The notes under the pieces: model-generated
The model's database searches: none
What the model saw: the letters and a program-made list of their open reading frames with translations, nothing else
What the model was told of the DNA's origin: nothing
Translations under genes and position numbers: made by a program
From: Leptospira wolffii serovar Khorat str. Khorat-H2
Lineage (GTDB): Bacteria; Spirochaetota; Leptospiria; Leptospirales; Leptospiraceae
Direction: 5' to 3'
DNA: 64,000 nt
Assembly: GCF_000306115.2 (NCBI RefSeq)
Contig: NZ_AKWX02000007.1
Coordinates: forward strand, 558,001-622,000
Shown here: piece by piece, positions 1-7,841 of the stretch
Layout of the letters: the number at the start of each line of letters is the position of its first letter
Position numbering within the stretch: the stretch's first letter is position 1

Positions 1-432
1 CTCGTAGTCAGTTTGGTATTCTCCGAGTTCTTCGGAATTGCGGGAGGCCTCGTGGTTCCGGGATATTTCGCCCTTCATCTTAGGAATCCCCTCTCGATTT
101 TACTCACATTAGGAATCGCTCTATGTGCCTTACTATTTGCAAAAGGTATTTCCCGATTCACGATTCTTTACGGAAAAAGAAGGACGGCGCTTCTTCTTTT
201 ATCCGGTTTCTTATTGGATGCTTTGTGTAACGAATGGATTTTAAACGGACTCCATCCGGTTCTTCCGATCTCGAAAGATATTCAAGCTGTAGGTCATATT
301 ATTCCAGGGCTCATCGCTCTTTGGATGGATAGACAGGGTTGGATGGAGACCGTGGCCTCCTTATTGACCGCTTCAGTGATCGTTAGGCTAATATTGATTT
401 TATTTTTAGGTTCGGAATTTTCGGAGTTATAG
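1..432 (+). CDS. pgsC: Poly-gamma-glutamate biosynthesis protein PgsC/CapC, 5'-truncated by window edge
   Basis: A small integral membrane protein of the PgsC/CapC family, which works with the ligase PgsB/CapB in making or exporting poly-gamma-glutamate. The reading frame is open from base 1, and the family's N-terminal membrane segment precedes the conserved 'SEFFGIAGGLVVPGYFAL' block, so the true start lies upstream of the window. A TTG at 13 is therefore unlikely to be the start. Further family marks are the 'LYGKRR' block and alternating hydrophobic segments covering most of the protein. The pgsW gene follows after two bases, which supports the assignment. Whether this organism makes the polymer is not shown here, because pgsB would lie to the left. 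Confidence 0.85.
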   Translation, partial: LVVSLVFSEFFGIAGGLVVPGYFALHLRNPLSILLTLGIALCALLFAKGISRFTILYGKRRTALLLLSGFLLDALCNEWILNGLHPVLPISKDIQAVGHIIPGLIALWMDRQGWMETVASLLTASVIVRLILILFLGSEFSEL

Positions 433-434
433 AA

Positions 435-1550
435 TTGAAAGGGGTCTACTGGAAATCCAATCGGCGCTCCGGGATTTATTTTTTAATCCTCGCGTTATTT
501 TCTCTTACGGGTATGTATCTTGTGGAGGCTTGTAGGAAAACGGAATCTCAAGCGATATTAGATAAGAAGTTAGAAGCTTCCTCTCTGGCTAAACTTGCCT
601 TTGAGGAAATCCGAAAAGAAAAAAGTTTTAATAATAGAATTCCGGATCCTAAATTCGATCCTTCCGGATCCGGACTTATCGGAACCTTCTTCTCTCCCGT
701 TACAAGCAATTTGGGAGTTTTAGCCGCCAAACAAACTTCCGTGAATCCGAATTTTTCGGCTCTGGTCTTGGAATATCTACAGGAAGCCGGCGTAAAAGAA
801 GGAGATACTATCGCTCTGGGATTTTCAGGATCCTTTCCCGCTTTGAATATTTGTGTGTATGCAGCGGCCAAGACCCTTAGACTAAAATTAGTGACCGTTT
901 CCAGTATTTCTTCCTCTCAATGGGGGGCAAATGAACCCGATTTCCTCTGGCCGGATATGGAAAGTATATTATATAAAAAGAATATTTTTCCTTACCGTTC
1001 GACTGCGTTCAGCATGGGAGGGATAGAGGATAAAGGAGTTGGGATCGGTCCCGAGGGCTTAAGCCTTCTTTCTAAAGCCGCGGATAGAAACGGTATTTCC
1101 CTAATGCATTCCGATTCTTTTTCGGAGAGTCTGGAAGAAAGAATGAGTTTGTATTCTCGCGAAGCGAACGGAATCGATAACTATAAGGCTTATATCAACG
1201 TGGGCGGAGGAAGCGTTTCCGTAGGAACTAAATTCGGATCCAAGGAATTTCGCCCGGGACTGAATCGGATCAATTCCGTAAGTCCGTCTGGCGACTCGGT
1301 TCTTTCCCGATTTTATGAGAAGAAGGTTCCTGTAATCCATTTGACTCGGATCCAAGAGTTGGCGGTAGAGAATGGTCTGCCTTTGCGACCTAAAAAATTG
1401 CCGGAGGTAGGGGAAGGAGGTCCCTTTCATCGCTTACAGTATGATTTGCGATTGGTGCTTGCGGTTTTGGTTCTTCTTCTCCTTCTTCTCTATGTTTTTT
1501 TTAGAACCGATTCCTTTCTGGTCACTTCCGATACGGATATTTCTCTCTGA
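435..1550 (+). CDS. pgsW: Poly-gamma-glutamate system protein PgsW
   Basis: Matches the PgsW type of protein that accompanies pgsB/pgsC in some Gram-negative poly-gamma-glutamate loci. Its biochemical role is not known to me. It has one N-terminal membrane anchor (about residues 13-32), a large presumably periplasmic domain with Gly-rich turns ('LGFSGSFPALN', 'YINVGGGSVSVGTKFG'), and a C-terminal membrane segment (about 340-357) that is almost pure Leu/Val. The start is TTG at 435, two bases after the pgsC stop, so the two genes are probably co-transcribed and coupled. A palindrome followed by a T run lies immediately after the stop and may end transcription. Confidence 0.78.
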   Translation: MKGVYWKSNRRSGIYFLILALFSLTGMYLVEACRKTESQAILDKKLEASSLAKLAFEEIRKEKSFNNRIPDPKFDPSGSGLIGTFFSPVTSNLGVLAAKQTSVNPNFSALVLEYLQEAGVKEGDTIALGFSGSFPALNICVYAAAKTLRLKLVTVSSISSSQWGANEPDFLWPDMESILYKKNIFPYRSTAFSMGGIEDKGVGIGPEGLSLLSKAADRNGISLMHSDSFSESLEERMSLYSREANGIDNYKAYINVGGGSVSVGTKFGSKEFRPGLNRINSVSPSGDSVLSRFYEKKVPVIHLTRIQELAVENGLPLRPKKLPEVGEGGPFHRLQYDLRLVLAVLVLLLLLLYVFFRTDSFLVTSDTDISL

Positions 1551-1576
1551 ATTTGTAGTAGCTACTACGGTTTTTT
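1551..1576 (+). repeat. Palindromic repeat copy A, possible terminator of pgsW
   Basis: Contains the perfect 14-bp palindrome GTAGTAGCTACTAC (1555-1568), directly after the pgsW stop codon and followed by a run of six T (1571-1576). As RNA it would fold as a short stem with loop AGCT before the U run, so it could act as a weak intrinsic terminator. The 19-mer 1551-1569 recurs with one mismatch at 1951-1969. Confidence 0.6.
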
Positions 1577-1964
1577 AATAGAAGATCTCTGTCTTTCAAT
1601 GAGTCGGTGCAAGAGAAATATGCTCTTACTTCTTCGAAGGAGGGTTTTACGTAAATAGAATAAGAATTCCGCTGAAAAAGCAGATTCACATTGCAGAAAT
1701 CGAGCTTTTCTGATATAGCAAATCCCAGCATTCTCCCGCAAGCCCGCCTCCACCACCCGAGACTGGGCGGGGGCGAGCTTTTGCATGTGACGGCGGAACG
1801 GAATTTCCTTTCAGAAGTCTCAAAAAAGAGGTTGGGGATATAGTGATTGATTCAGTCCCAGAATACAAGGTTTGATTTAGAAAAACGGTTCTTGCTATTC
1901 TTCCGTAAGATATCCCATTCTATTCTTTTATTTGAAAAGGATTTCATATCATTTGCAGTAGCTA
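1551..1964. other. Gene-free stretch between convergent genes
   Basis: About 410 bases between pgsW (plus) and a hydrolase gene (minus). No convincing gene is present: the possible short reading frames overlap one another and are low-complexity (Pro/Gly/Arg-rich). Inside is a GC-rich patch (about 1741-1777) in which CCCGCC (1743-1748) can pair with GGCGGG (1766-1771), and the word CGAGCTTTT occurs on either side of it. Its two ends carry the near-identical palindromic repeats listed separately. Confidence 0.6.
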
Positions 1965-1969
1965 CTACG
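1951..1969. repeat. Palindromic repeat copy B
   Basis: Identical to 1551-1569 except for C instead of T at the fifth position of the word, and starting exactly 400 bp later. It retains the 10-bp perfect palindrome AGTAGCTACT (1957-1966) and overlaps the stop codon of the minus-strand hydrolase gene (1965-1967). Confidence 0.6.
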
Positions 1970-2957
1970 AAATTCGCTTAGAAAGAAAATCCCGGATGGC
2001 CTTGTCCCGAACGGAATCTTGCAATAACACGCATTCGTAATGGTTCTTGTCCTTTAGCTCCAGGACTTCCAGATTCGGGATTTCCTTCCTCATCCTTTTT
2101 ACAGCATAATCCGGCAAAAGTTCGTCTCCCGGTTTGAAATTCGGCTTTAATGCTCTGACAAGTAGAACGGGAAAGTTCATGCTCCCGTAAGGCAGGCGAT
2201 TGTTTTCCTTTAGAATAGAAAGGAATCTTAGAGGGTTCCGGATAAAATTGCGGAGTATTTTCATGAGAGTCATGGAACCCCCCATGCTTTCCAATTCCGA
2301 TTCTATCACGAAAGGAGGAATGCTGCAGATCACGGGACCGAAAGGAGGAACTCCTAACGGATTTTTAAGAGAAGTGCTGAGCATTCCTTTAGTTTCCAAC
2401 TCATAGGTTAGAAAATTACGTATATCTTCGTTCCAGGCGGAGAGAAGAGGGGATTTTTTGGCCTCCGACAAATACGCCTCTTTGCTCGGCACGATTCTCC
2501 CGAGTCTCGCCAAGGAGCTTTGGATCATGATCAGATTGGAGAGTTTTCTTTTAGGTGAAAGAGCTCCGCCTCCGTCCACTAAAATCGCTTTCTCCACGGA
2601 GCCCGGAAATAATTCGGAAAATCTGAGGGTTACCCAACTGCCTAAGGAATGGGAAAGAACGGATATTTTAGAATAACCTAATGCACTTGCGAGTTCCTTC
2701 AGGTCTTTTGCGTGGATTTTTGCGGAATATTCCTCTTGGGGTTTGTCGGAATTTCCCCTTCCTCTCAGATCGTAAGTCACTACCGTGATTCCTTTTTTGG
2801 AAAGTGCGATCGCGATCGGTTCGAAATTTCGGAGATTCCCCGTTAATCCGTGAATGCAGAAAAGAGGGATTTTGGATTTACCCGGAAAAACCCGGTATGC
2901 AATCCGGATTCCCGAAGCCAAGGTCGCGATTTTGGGATCCGAATCGAATTGTTTCAT
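1965..2957 (-). CDS. Alpha/beta hydrolase
   Basis: A 330-residue alpha/beta-hydrolase-fold protein without signal peptide, so probably cytoplasmic. Visible motifs are the oxyanion strand 'CIHGLTGN' (about residue 35), the 'YDLRGRGNSDKP' segment, the nucleophile elbow 'SHSLGSW' with Ser104 (first Gly of GxSxG replaced by Ser), and a C-terminal 'KNHYECV' that supplies the likely catalytic His. The substrate cannot be told; esterase, lactonase and C-C hydrolase are all possible. It lies 11 bases downstream of the small gene at 2969 on the same strand and is probably in an operon with it and the DUF445 gene. Confidence 0.85.
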   Translation of the reverse strand: MKQFDSDPKIATLASGIRIAYRVFPGKSKIPLFCIHGLTGNLRNFEPIAIALSKKGITVVTYDLRGRGNSDKPQEEYSAKIHAKDLKELASALGYSKISVLSHSLGSWVTLRFSELFPGSVEKAILVDGGGALSPKRKLSNLIMIQSSLARLGRIVPSKEAYLSEAKKSPLLSAWNEDIRNFLTYELETKGMLSTSLKNPLGVPPFGPVICSIPPFVIESELESMGGSMTLMKILRNFIRNPLRFLSILKENNRLPYGSMNFPVLLVRALKPNFKPGDELLPDYAVKRMRKEIPNLEVLELKDKNHYECVLLQDSVRDKAIRDFLSKRIS

Positions 2958-2968
2958 TTAGAAAACGT

Positions 2969-3268
2969 TTAGGAAATTTCCGCCCCTAGTCTCAAAAGAA
3001 TAGCGGCAAGATTTTTTTCCATTTCTGCCCGAAAGGCGATATGGAGTAAAGCAATCTTTTCCCGCTTCTTCGTGGCAAAGAAGCCGTCTCCTTCTTTCTC
3101 GAGTTTATACCAGATCTTGGATTCGCCTAACCCGGAGAATCGGATGCAAAAATCGTTTTCTTTCAGATCGAATTTTGCGATCGCACCCAATTCTCCTCCG
3201 GCTACCGCTCGACTGAGTTTTTTTAGAAAAGTTTCGGGATCGGATTCCTTGACTCGAATCGTATCCAT
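2969..3268 (-). CDS. Conserved hypothetical protein (99 aa)
   Basis: I do not recognise a family. The product is a small, mixed-charge soluble protein with no signal peptide or membrane segment, a central beta-rich part and a C-terminal amphipathic helix. It starts six bases after the DUF445 stop and ends 11 bases before the hydrolase start, so it sits inside a three-gene minus-strand operon. This tight packing is the main reason for calling it real. Confidence 0.65.
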   Translation of the reverse strand: MDTIRVKESDPETFLKKLSRAVAGGELGAIAKFDLKENDFCIRFSGLGESKIWYKLEKEGDGFFATKKREKIALLHIAFRAEMEKNLAAILLRLGAEIS

Positions 3269-3274
3269 ATTCTC

Positions 3275-4507
3275 TTACGCAACCACCAACATATATATAC
3301 CTTGCAAGAGTCCCACGACGGCTCCAAGCACAGAACCTATGAGTATCAAAACGTATTCGTCTTCCTGGAATGCGGATCTTAGGATGGGTTCGAATTCTTC
3401 CGGTGGGAGGTCCTTCATTCTTTTGAACATATTATTCTCTATGCTCATAGCTCTTCCCATATAGGCTTCCAATTTGCTCGAACCTCCTGCGAGGGAATCG
3501 CTAACGGTACGAATGACTTCTTTTTTGGTGTTTTCGAAATCGGATTCTTCTCCGCGGTTTTCCATGTCCAGATTTCCGTTCAGATGCAATCTTTGGGCGG
3601 CCGCTTCGGTTTCCGATTGTATGGTTTCTACCAGAGTTCTTGCGGCCCTCTTATAGAGTATTTCTTCCAACACGTTTCTTGCGGTCAATACCTGGGTCGC
3701 AAATACGTTGGAATACTTTTTGGAAACTTCTTCCTGTCTGGCTAGGAATAATCCTCTGTATTTGATGGGTCCGAGTCTCTTTTCATAAAGAGGGCGGAAG
3801 ATCATGGTAAGAGCCACCCAGTTGGTGATATAACCCACGATGACCCCTTGGATCGGAAGGGTCCACCATACAGGAAAGTAATTCCATAGAATGGCCTGTA
3901 GAATTCCGAGCGCTCCTCCCAGATACCAACCGCAGCGTTCTATGAAAGTGAATTCTTTGGATCCTACTTCTTGGAAAATATCCACGATACGTTTTACGTT
4001 CGGACCGGTGAGTTTTCTTAATACCAAGGAGCGGAAATTGAATACGGAGGAGACGTTTTCCTTTACCTGAGTCATGATATTCTTCACCGTATGCGCGCAT
4101 TTTTCCTGAACGGCCCGAACGATTTCTTCCCCGTGTCCGTTCTCCAAATGTTTGCGTAGATCCGGATTGATATGATGAACTATCTCTTGAGTAGCGGAAG
4201 GTATGAGATCGTTCAGAATGGGTTGGAACTCCGTCTCGAGTTGTTCGGGATCCACCTTAGAGAAGAAGTCCTCGACTTTGATAAGCCTTTCGGTCATGAT
4301 ATTCACGGATTTCAAGGCAAGTTTTTGAGCCTTCTTAGGAACGATTCCCTGCCAACCCAGATAGGGGGGAATCCCTACGAATTCCAAGGGATAAAAGGTC
4401 ATCTTTAAGGCCACGACATTCGTGAACCAGCCCACGAATCCGTAGGTGAACGGCATCATGATGATTCCGATCAGTTCTTTGTTTTGACTTAGGAAAGAGA
4501 GATCCAT
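3275..4507 (-). CDS. DUF445 family membrane protein
   Basis: A 410-residue member of the DUF445 family of bacterial membrane proteins of unknown function. The N-terminus has the family's characteristic 'GWFTNVVALKMTFYPLEF' block, and this is repeated around the middle as 'GYITNWVALTMIFRPLYE', so the two membrane units are internally related. A final hydrophobic segment lies at the C-terminus ('LIGSVLGAVVGLLQGIYML'). Long amphipathic helices lie between the membrane units. It is the first gene of a three-gene minus-strand operon and is divergent from the kinase at 4684. Confidence 0.85.
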   Translation of the reverse strand: MDLSFLSQNKELIGIIMMPFTYGFVGWFTNVVALKMTFYPLEFVGIPPYLGWQGIVPKKAQKLALKSVNIMTERLIKVEDFFSKVDPEQLETEFQPILNDLIPSATQEIVHHINPDLRKHLENGHGEEIVRAVQEKCAHTVKNIMTQVKENVSSVFNFRSLVLRKLTGPNVKRIVDIFQEVGSKEFTFIERCGWYLGGALGILQAILWNYFPVWWTLPIQGVIVGYITNWVALTMIFRPLYEKRLGPIKYRGLFLARQEEVSKKYSNVFATQVLTARNVLEEILYKRAARTLVETIQSETEAAAQRLHLNGNLDMENRGEESDFENTKKEVIRTVSDSLAGGSSKLEAYMGRAMSIENNMFKRMKDLPPEEFEPILRSAFQEDEYVLILIGSVLGAVVGLLQGIYMLVVA

Positions 4508-4653
4508 ATTTTCGATTCCTGTAGCGTGCGCTATAATGGTCGGTTTAAATGCAAATTCCCGTTCCTTACAATGCTACGCAAGTTATTTTTCCGGATTTCC
4601 CGGATCCGGCCCGAGATGCCTAAAAAAAGGATTTTCTCAAATCGAATGATTCC

Positions 4654-4670
4654 GGGGAATTAGATTCCCC
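4654..4670 (+). promoter_or_regulatory. Hairpin in the leader just upstream of a kinase start codon
   Basis: Perfect inverted repeat GGGGAAT (4654-4660) / ATTCCCC (4664-4670) with a three-base loop, ending 13 bases before the ATG at 4684. No other Shine-Dalgarno-like purine stretch is seen before this start, so the hairpin may hold the ribosome-binding purines in a stem. Function is inference. Confidence 0.4.
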
Positions 4671-4683
4671 CGTATTTACCTAA

Positions 4684-6348
4684 ATGAAGTCTTCCTTCTT
4701 CCCAAGCTGGTGCATTTTATTGGATTCTTCCGGAAGGATCCTCCAGACCAATTTGCCCTTGGATTCCTGGCTTGGGGCTCCCTTAACCGATTTCTTTATC
4801 GGTGCGGAAAACATTCGAGCAGAGAATGGAAGCGCTCGCTTCTCCTGGATTCCCGGCAAAAGCCCTATCTCGTTTCCGGAGAATATTATACTTTCTGCAA
4901 ATTGGCTCTCTCATGACGGAACGATCTGGCTAGAATTAGAACCGGAGGAAGAGACCGCCGCGGATCAGATCGAGAATTCCTTCTGGAAGGAATTTCTTGC
5001 CAGCGATTTACCCTTTCGACAGATCTTCGAAACCAACCAAGCAATTAAATGGATTTTAGATCCGGATACTGGCAGCATTCTTTACGTCAACCAAGCCGCT
5101 TGCATATTCTACGGATATTCCAGAGAGGAACTATTGGGGATGAACGTAACCCAGATCAATATTCTGACCAAGGAAGAAGTATTCGAAGAGATGAGAAGGG
5201 CCGCCGCCGAGTCCCGATTGTATTTCCTGTTTAGGCATAGATTGAAAGGCGGAGAGATCCGGAATGTGGAGGTTTACAGCGGGCCCTTACAGTTCGGAAG
5301 CAAGAGGGTATTATTCTCCATCATATACGACGTGACCGAAAGAGTAGTCGCGATGAATCGATTGGAACTGAGTGAGAAAAGATACAGATCTCTCGTGGAA
5401 AGCGCATCCGACGCGATCATCATAGTGGATCGGGAAACCCGCATCCAGGAAGTCAATCGACGTTGCGAGGAGCTATTGGAATACGGCCGGGATGAATTGC
5501 AATCCCTGACTCTCCAAGACGTCTTGGACCAAGAAAGTTGGAGAAATACCTTGGAGCAGATTCCCAAACTGGAACAAGGAAAGCCGATTTTATTCACTAG
5601 GCGCTTCAAGAGTAAGACGGGCAGGTTGATCGAAGCGGAAGTGAACGCGGTCCGATTGGAGGATTCCCATTATATGGGGATCGTTCGGGATCTAACGGAA
5701 AGAAATCTACTCACTCGAACTCTGCAAAAATCTTTGCATGAAAAGGATTTTATGCTCCAGGAAATCCACCATAGAGTGAAGAATAACCTGCAGGTGATCT
5801 CCAGTCTTTTGGGATTGCAGTACGAGAATTCGGAGGATCCGAATTTGAAACGGATCCTTTTGGAATGCGAGAATAGAGTGAAATCCATGAGCTTTGTGCA
5901 TGCGGAACTGTATAAATCGGACAATCTTTCCGAAGTGGATTTGGAAAGTTATTTCTCCGCTCTCTCCTCTAGTCTTGTGAGAGTGTACGGAGCCATCCAA
6001 AGAGTAGAATTGCAGTTGGAACTATTCACTCTGGGAGTGACTATCGAGAAAGCGATTCCGTTGGGCCTGATTTTGAACGAGCTATTAACGAACTCCTTAA
6101 AATACGCTTTTCCGGAAGGTAGGAAGGGGAAGATACTGGTTCGGATTTCCAAAAAGGAAAACGATCTGGAATTCTATTATTCGGACGATGGAGTGGGATT
6201 CGTCCCGGATGATTCTCAAAAAGCGGGATCCATCGGCATCCAATTGGTCCAGATCCTTTCCGAACAATTGAAGTCCGATCCCGAATTCGGCTCGGAAAAC
6301 GGAGCGTTTTTCAGACTTAGAATTCCCAATTCTTTCCGAGGAAAGTAG
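4684..6348 (+). CDS. PAS sensor histidine kinase, HisKA_2 type
   Basis: A 554-residue, apparently soluble sensor kinase. After about 100 unassigned residues there are two PAS domains (about 105-225 and 232-345, both ending in the PAC-like 'DVTERV'/'DLTERN'). Then comes a HisKA_2 dimerisation/phosphoacceptor domain with 'EIHHRVKNNLQV' (His362/His363) and a HATPase_c domain with the N box 'LNELLTNSLKYAF' and G box 'DDGVGF'. Such kinases autophosphorylate on His and often lack an adjacent response regulator, as here. It heads a plus-strand group with a cyclic-nucleotide-binding protein, a lipoprotein hydrolase and a second kinase of the same type. The signal is unknown. Confidence 0.88.
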   Translation: MKSSFFPSWCILLDSSGRILQTNLPLDSWLGAPLTDFFIGAENIRAENGSARFSWIPGKSPISFPENIILSANWLSHDGTIWLELEPEEETAADQIENSFWKEFLASDLPFRQIFETNQAIKWILDPDTGSILYVNQAACIFYGYSREELLGMNVTQINILTKEEVFEEMRRAAAESRLYFLFRHRLKGGEIRNVEVYSGPLQFGSKRVLFSIIYDVTERVVAMNRLELSEKRYRSLVESASDAIIIVDRETRIQEVNRRCEELLEYGRDELQSLTLQDVLDQESWRNTLEQIPKLEQGKPILFTRRFKSKTGRLIEAEVNAVRLEDSHYMGIVRDLTERNLLTRTLQKSLHEKDFMLQEIHHRVKNNLQVISSLLGLQYENSEDPNLKRILLECENRVKSMSFVHAELYKSDNLSEVDLESYFSALSSSLVRVYGAIQRVELQLELFTLGVTIEKAIPLGLILNELLTNSLKYAFPEGRKGKILVRISKKENDLEFYYSDDGVGFVPDDSQKAGSIGIQLVQILSEQLKSDPEFGSENGAFFRLRIPNSFRGK

Positions 6349-6400
6349 CTTGAAGGTTTTGTTCTAGGCAAGAGACTCGGTCTTTCGGTAAGAAACTCAA

Positions 6401-6874
6401 ATGCAACATACAACGGAAGAAATTCTACACCAGATCTATTTATTCTCCAACTTCTCCATGGACGATTTGGCTAAAATTGCGGAGAAGACCAAGTATAAGG
6501 TACTGGAACAAGGGGACGCGGTCTATCAGGAAGGAAACGAGGCAAAGGCCTTTTATGTCGTGATGTACGGCACCCTGAAAATTCTGACCTCCACGGAAAA
6601 AGGGGACGATGTAAGCGTGACCACGATCGCAACCGGAGATCATTTCGGAGAGTTCCCATTTCTGGACCAAGGGACTAGAGCCGGGACCGTGGAAGCGATG
6701 GAGAGATGCGAGCTTCTGGAAATTCCCTACGAACATCTCCAGAAGATTTTGGATTCGGACAAGGAACTGGCCCTGAAATTCTATAAAGGGATTACCAACT
6801 ATCTGGTAAAGAGAATGAGACTTCTAACCCATGACCTCGCATATGCGAGAGAGCTGAAAAAGAGATACTCTTAA
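6401..6874 (+). CDS. Single-domain cyclic-nucleotide-binding protein
   Basis: A 157-residue protein consisting almost only of a cNMP-binding (CRP/PKA-regulatory-like) beta-barrel. The phosphate-binding cassette is recognisable as 'GDHFGEFPFLDQGTRAGTV', with the Glu and Arg that contact ribose and phosphate. No DNA-binding helix-turn-helix follows; the last 25 residues form a basic helix. It is therefore likely to be a cytoplasmic sensor or adaptor rather than a transcription factor. It lies 52 bases after one PAS kinase and 13 bases before a lipoprotein hydrolase. A class III nucleotidyl cyclase is encoded at 21514-24174, but a functional link is only inference. Confidence 0.85.
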   Translation: MQHTTEEILHQIYLFSNFSMDDLAKIAEKTKYKVLEQGDAVYQEGNEAKAFYVVMYGTLKILTSTEKGDDVSVTTIATGDHFGEFPFLDQGTRAGTVEAMERCELLEIPYEHLQKILDSDKELALKFYKGITNYLVKRMRLLTHDLAYARELKKRYS

Positions 6875-6887
6875 GAGTTTTGACCCA

Positions 6888-7802
6888 ATGAAAAAGTTCG
6901 CCGCATCCTTTCTATTTCTACTGATCGTTTCCTCGAGTTTCGTATCCTGTACCGGAGCCCTGGTTCGATCCAGAATCGGATATGAAAGATGGTCCGGAGA
7001 TCTGGAGCGCAAAGAACTACGCCTGGGTCCTTGGAATTGGGTATATTTAGAAGGTGGAGAGGGCAAGGAAAAGATCCTACTCGTTCACGGCTTCGGCGGA
7101 GACAAAGATAACTGGACCCGCTTTGCGAAACGTCTTACCGAGGATTATACCGTAATCGCAATGGATCTACCCGGTTTCGGAGAGAACGAGAGATTGCAAG
7201 ACGAGCATTACGGCATCTACGAACAAGTTTCCCGTTTGGACGCGTTCGTGAAAGCGGTAGGCTGGGAAAAATTCCATATCGTCGGAAATTCCATGGGCGG
7301 CTGCATATCCGGAGTATACGCTTCCAAGTATCCGGAAAAGGTGATTACCTTAGGATTATTCGCACCGAGCGGAGTGAATAGCCCGGAAAAGAGCGAGCTC
7401 GCTAAGAATCTGGAAAACGGAAAGAATAATCTGGTAGTAAATAATCCGGAAGAATTTCAAGATTTGATGAAGTTCATTTTCGTGAACCCGCCGTCGATTC
7501 CTTCCTTCGTCGCTTCTTATTTCGGCGAAAGAGCGGTTAAGAATGCCGAATTCAATAAATTAGTATTTAAGGATATTCGAAAAGAAGGTTTTCCGCTCCA
7601 GGAAAATATGGGAAAAATCAAGGCCAAGACCTTGGTCCTCTGGGGAGATACGGATCGCGTTTTAAGCGTTTCCGGCGCGGGAGTCCTGGAAAAGGGAATC
7701 CGAGGCTCTAAAAAGGTGATTCTAAAGGATATCGGACATGTTCCTATGTTGGAGAAACCGGAAGAAGTCGCCAAAATATATAAGGAATTCTTAATTAAAT
7801 AA
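6888..7802 (+). CDS. Alpha/beta hydrolase lipoprotein
   Basis: A 304-residue alpha/beta hydrolase with an N-terminal lipoprotein signal (basic start, hydrophobic stretch, lipobox 'SFVSC' with Cys21), so probably anchored on the periplasmic or outer surface. Motifs are 'LLVHGFGGDKDNW', the nucleophile elbow 'VGNSMGG' (Ser135), 'LWGDTDRVL' for the acid, and 'DIGHVPMLEKP' for the His. It resembles the haloperoxidase/esterase branch; substrate unknown. It starts 13 bases after the cNMP-binding gene and is followed 39 bases later by another kinase, so one operon is likely. Confidence 0.87.
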   Translation: MKKFAASFLFLLIVSSSFVSCTGALVRSRIGYERWSGDLERKELRLGPWNWVYLEGGEGKEKILLVHGFGGDKDNWTRFAKRLTEDYTVIAMDLPGFGENERLQDEHYGIYEQVSRLDAFVKAVGWEKFHIVGNSMGGCISGVYASKYPEKVITLGLFAPSGVNSPEKSELAKNLENGKNNLVVNNPEEFQDLMKFIFVNPPSIPSFVASYFGERAVKNAEFNKLVFKDIRKEGFPLQENMGKIKAKTLVLWGDTDRVLSVSGAGVLEKGIRGSKKVILKDIGHVPMLEKPEEVAKIYKEFLIK

Positions 7803-7841
7803 GATTCACGGTTGCTGGGACCGTTCGATCCCGGAGTTACG

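Noticed and set aside
548..871. Open frame on the minus strand inside pgsW
   Set aside because: Shadow of a well-supported plus-strand gene; the predicted product has no domain or signal.
1565..1868. Short overlapping minus-strand frames in the gene-free stretch
   Set aside because: Low-complexity, mutually overlapping, no ribosome-binding sites; treated as intergenic sequence.
7812..7841. TTG start for the second multi-PAS kinase
   Set aside because: The ATG at 7842 has GGAG at a good distance and the extra ten residues look non-conserved.
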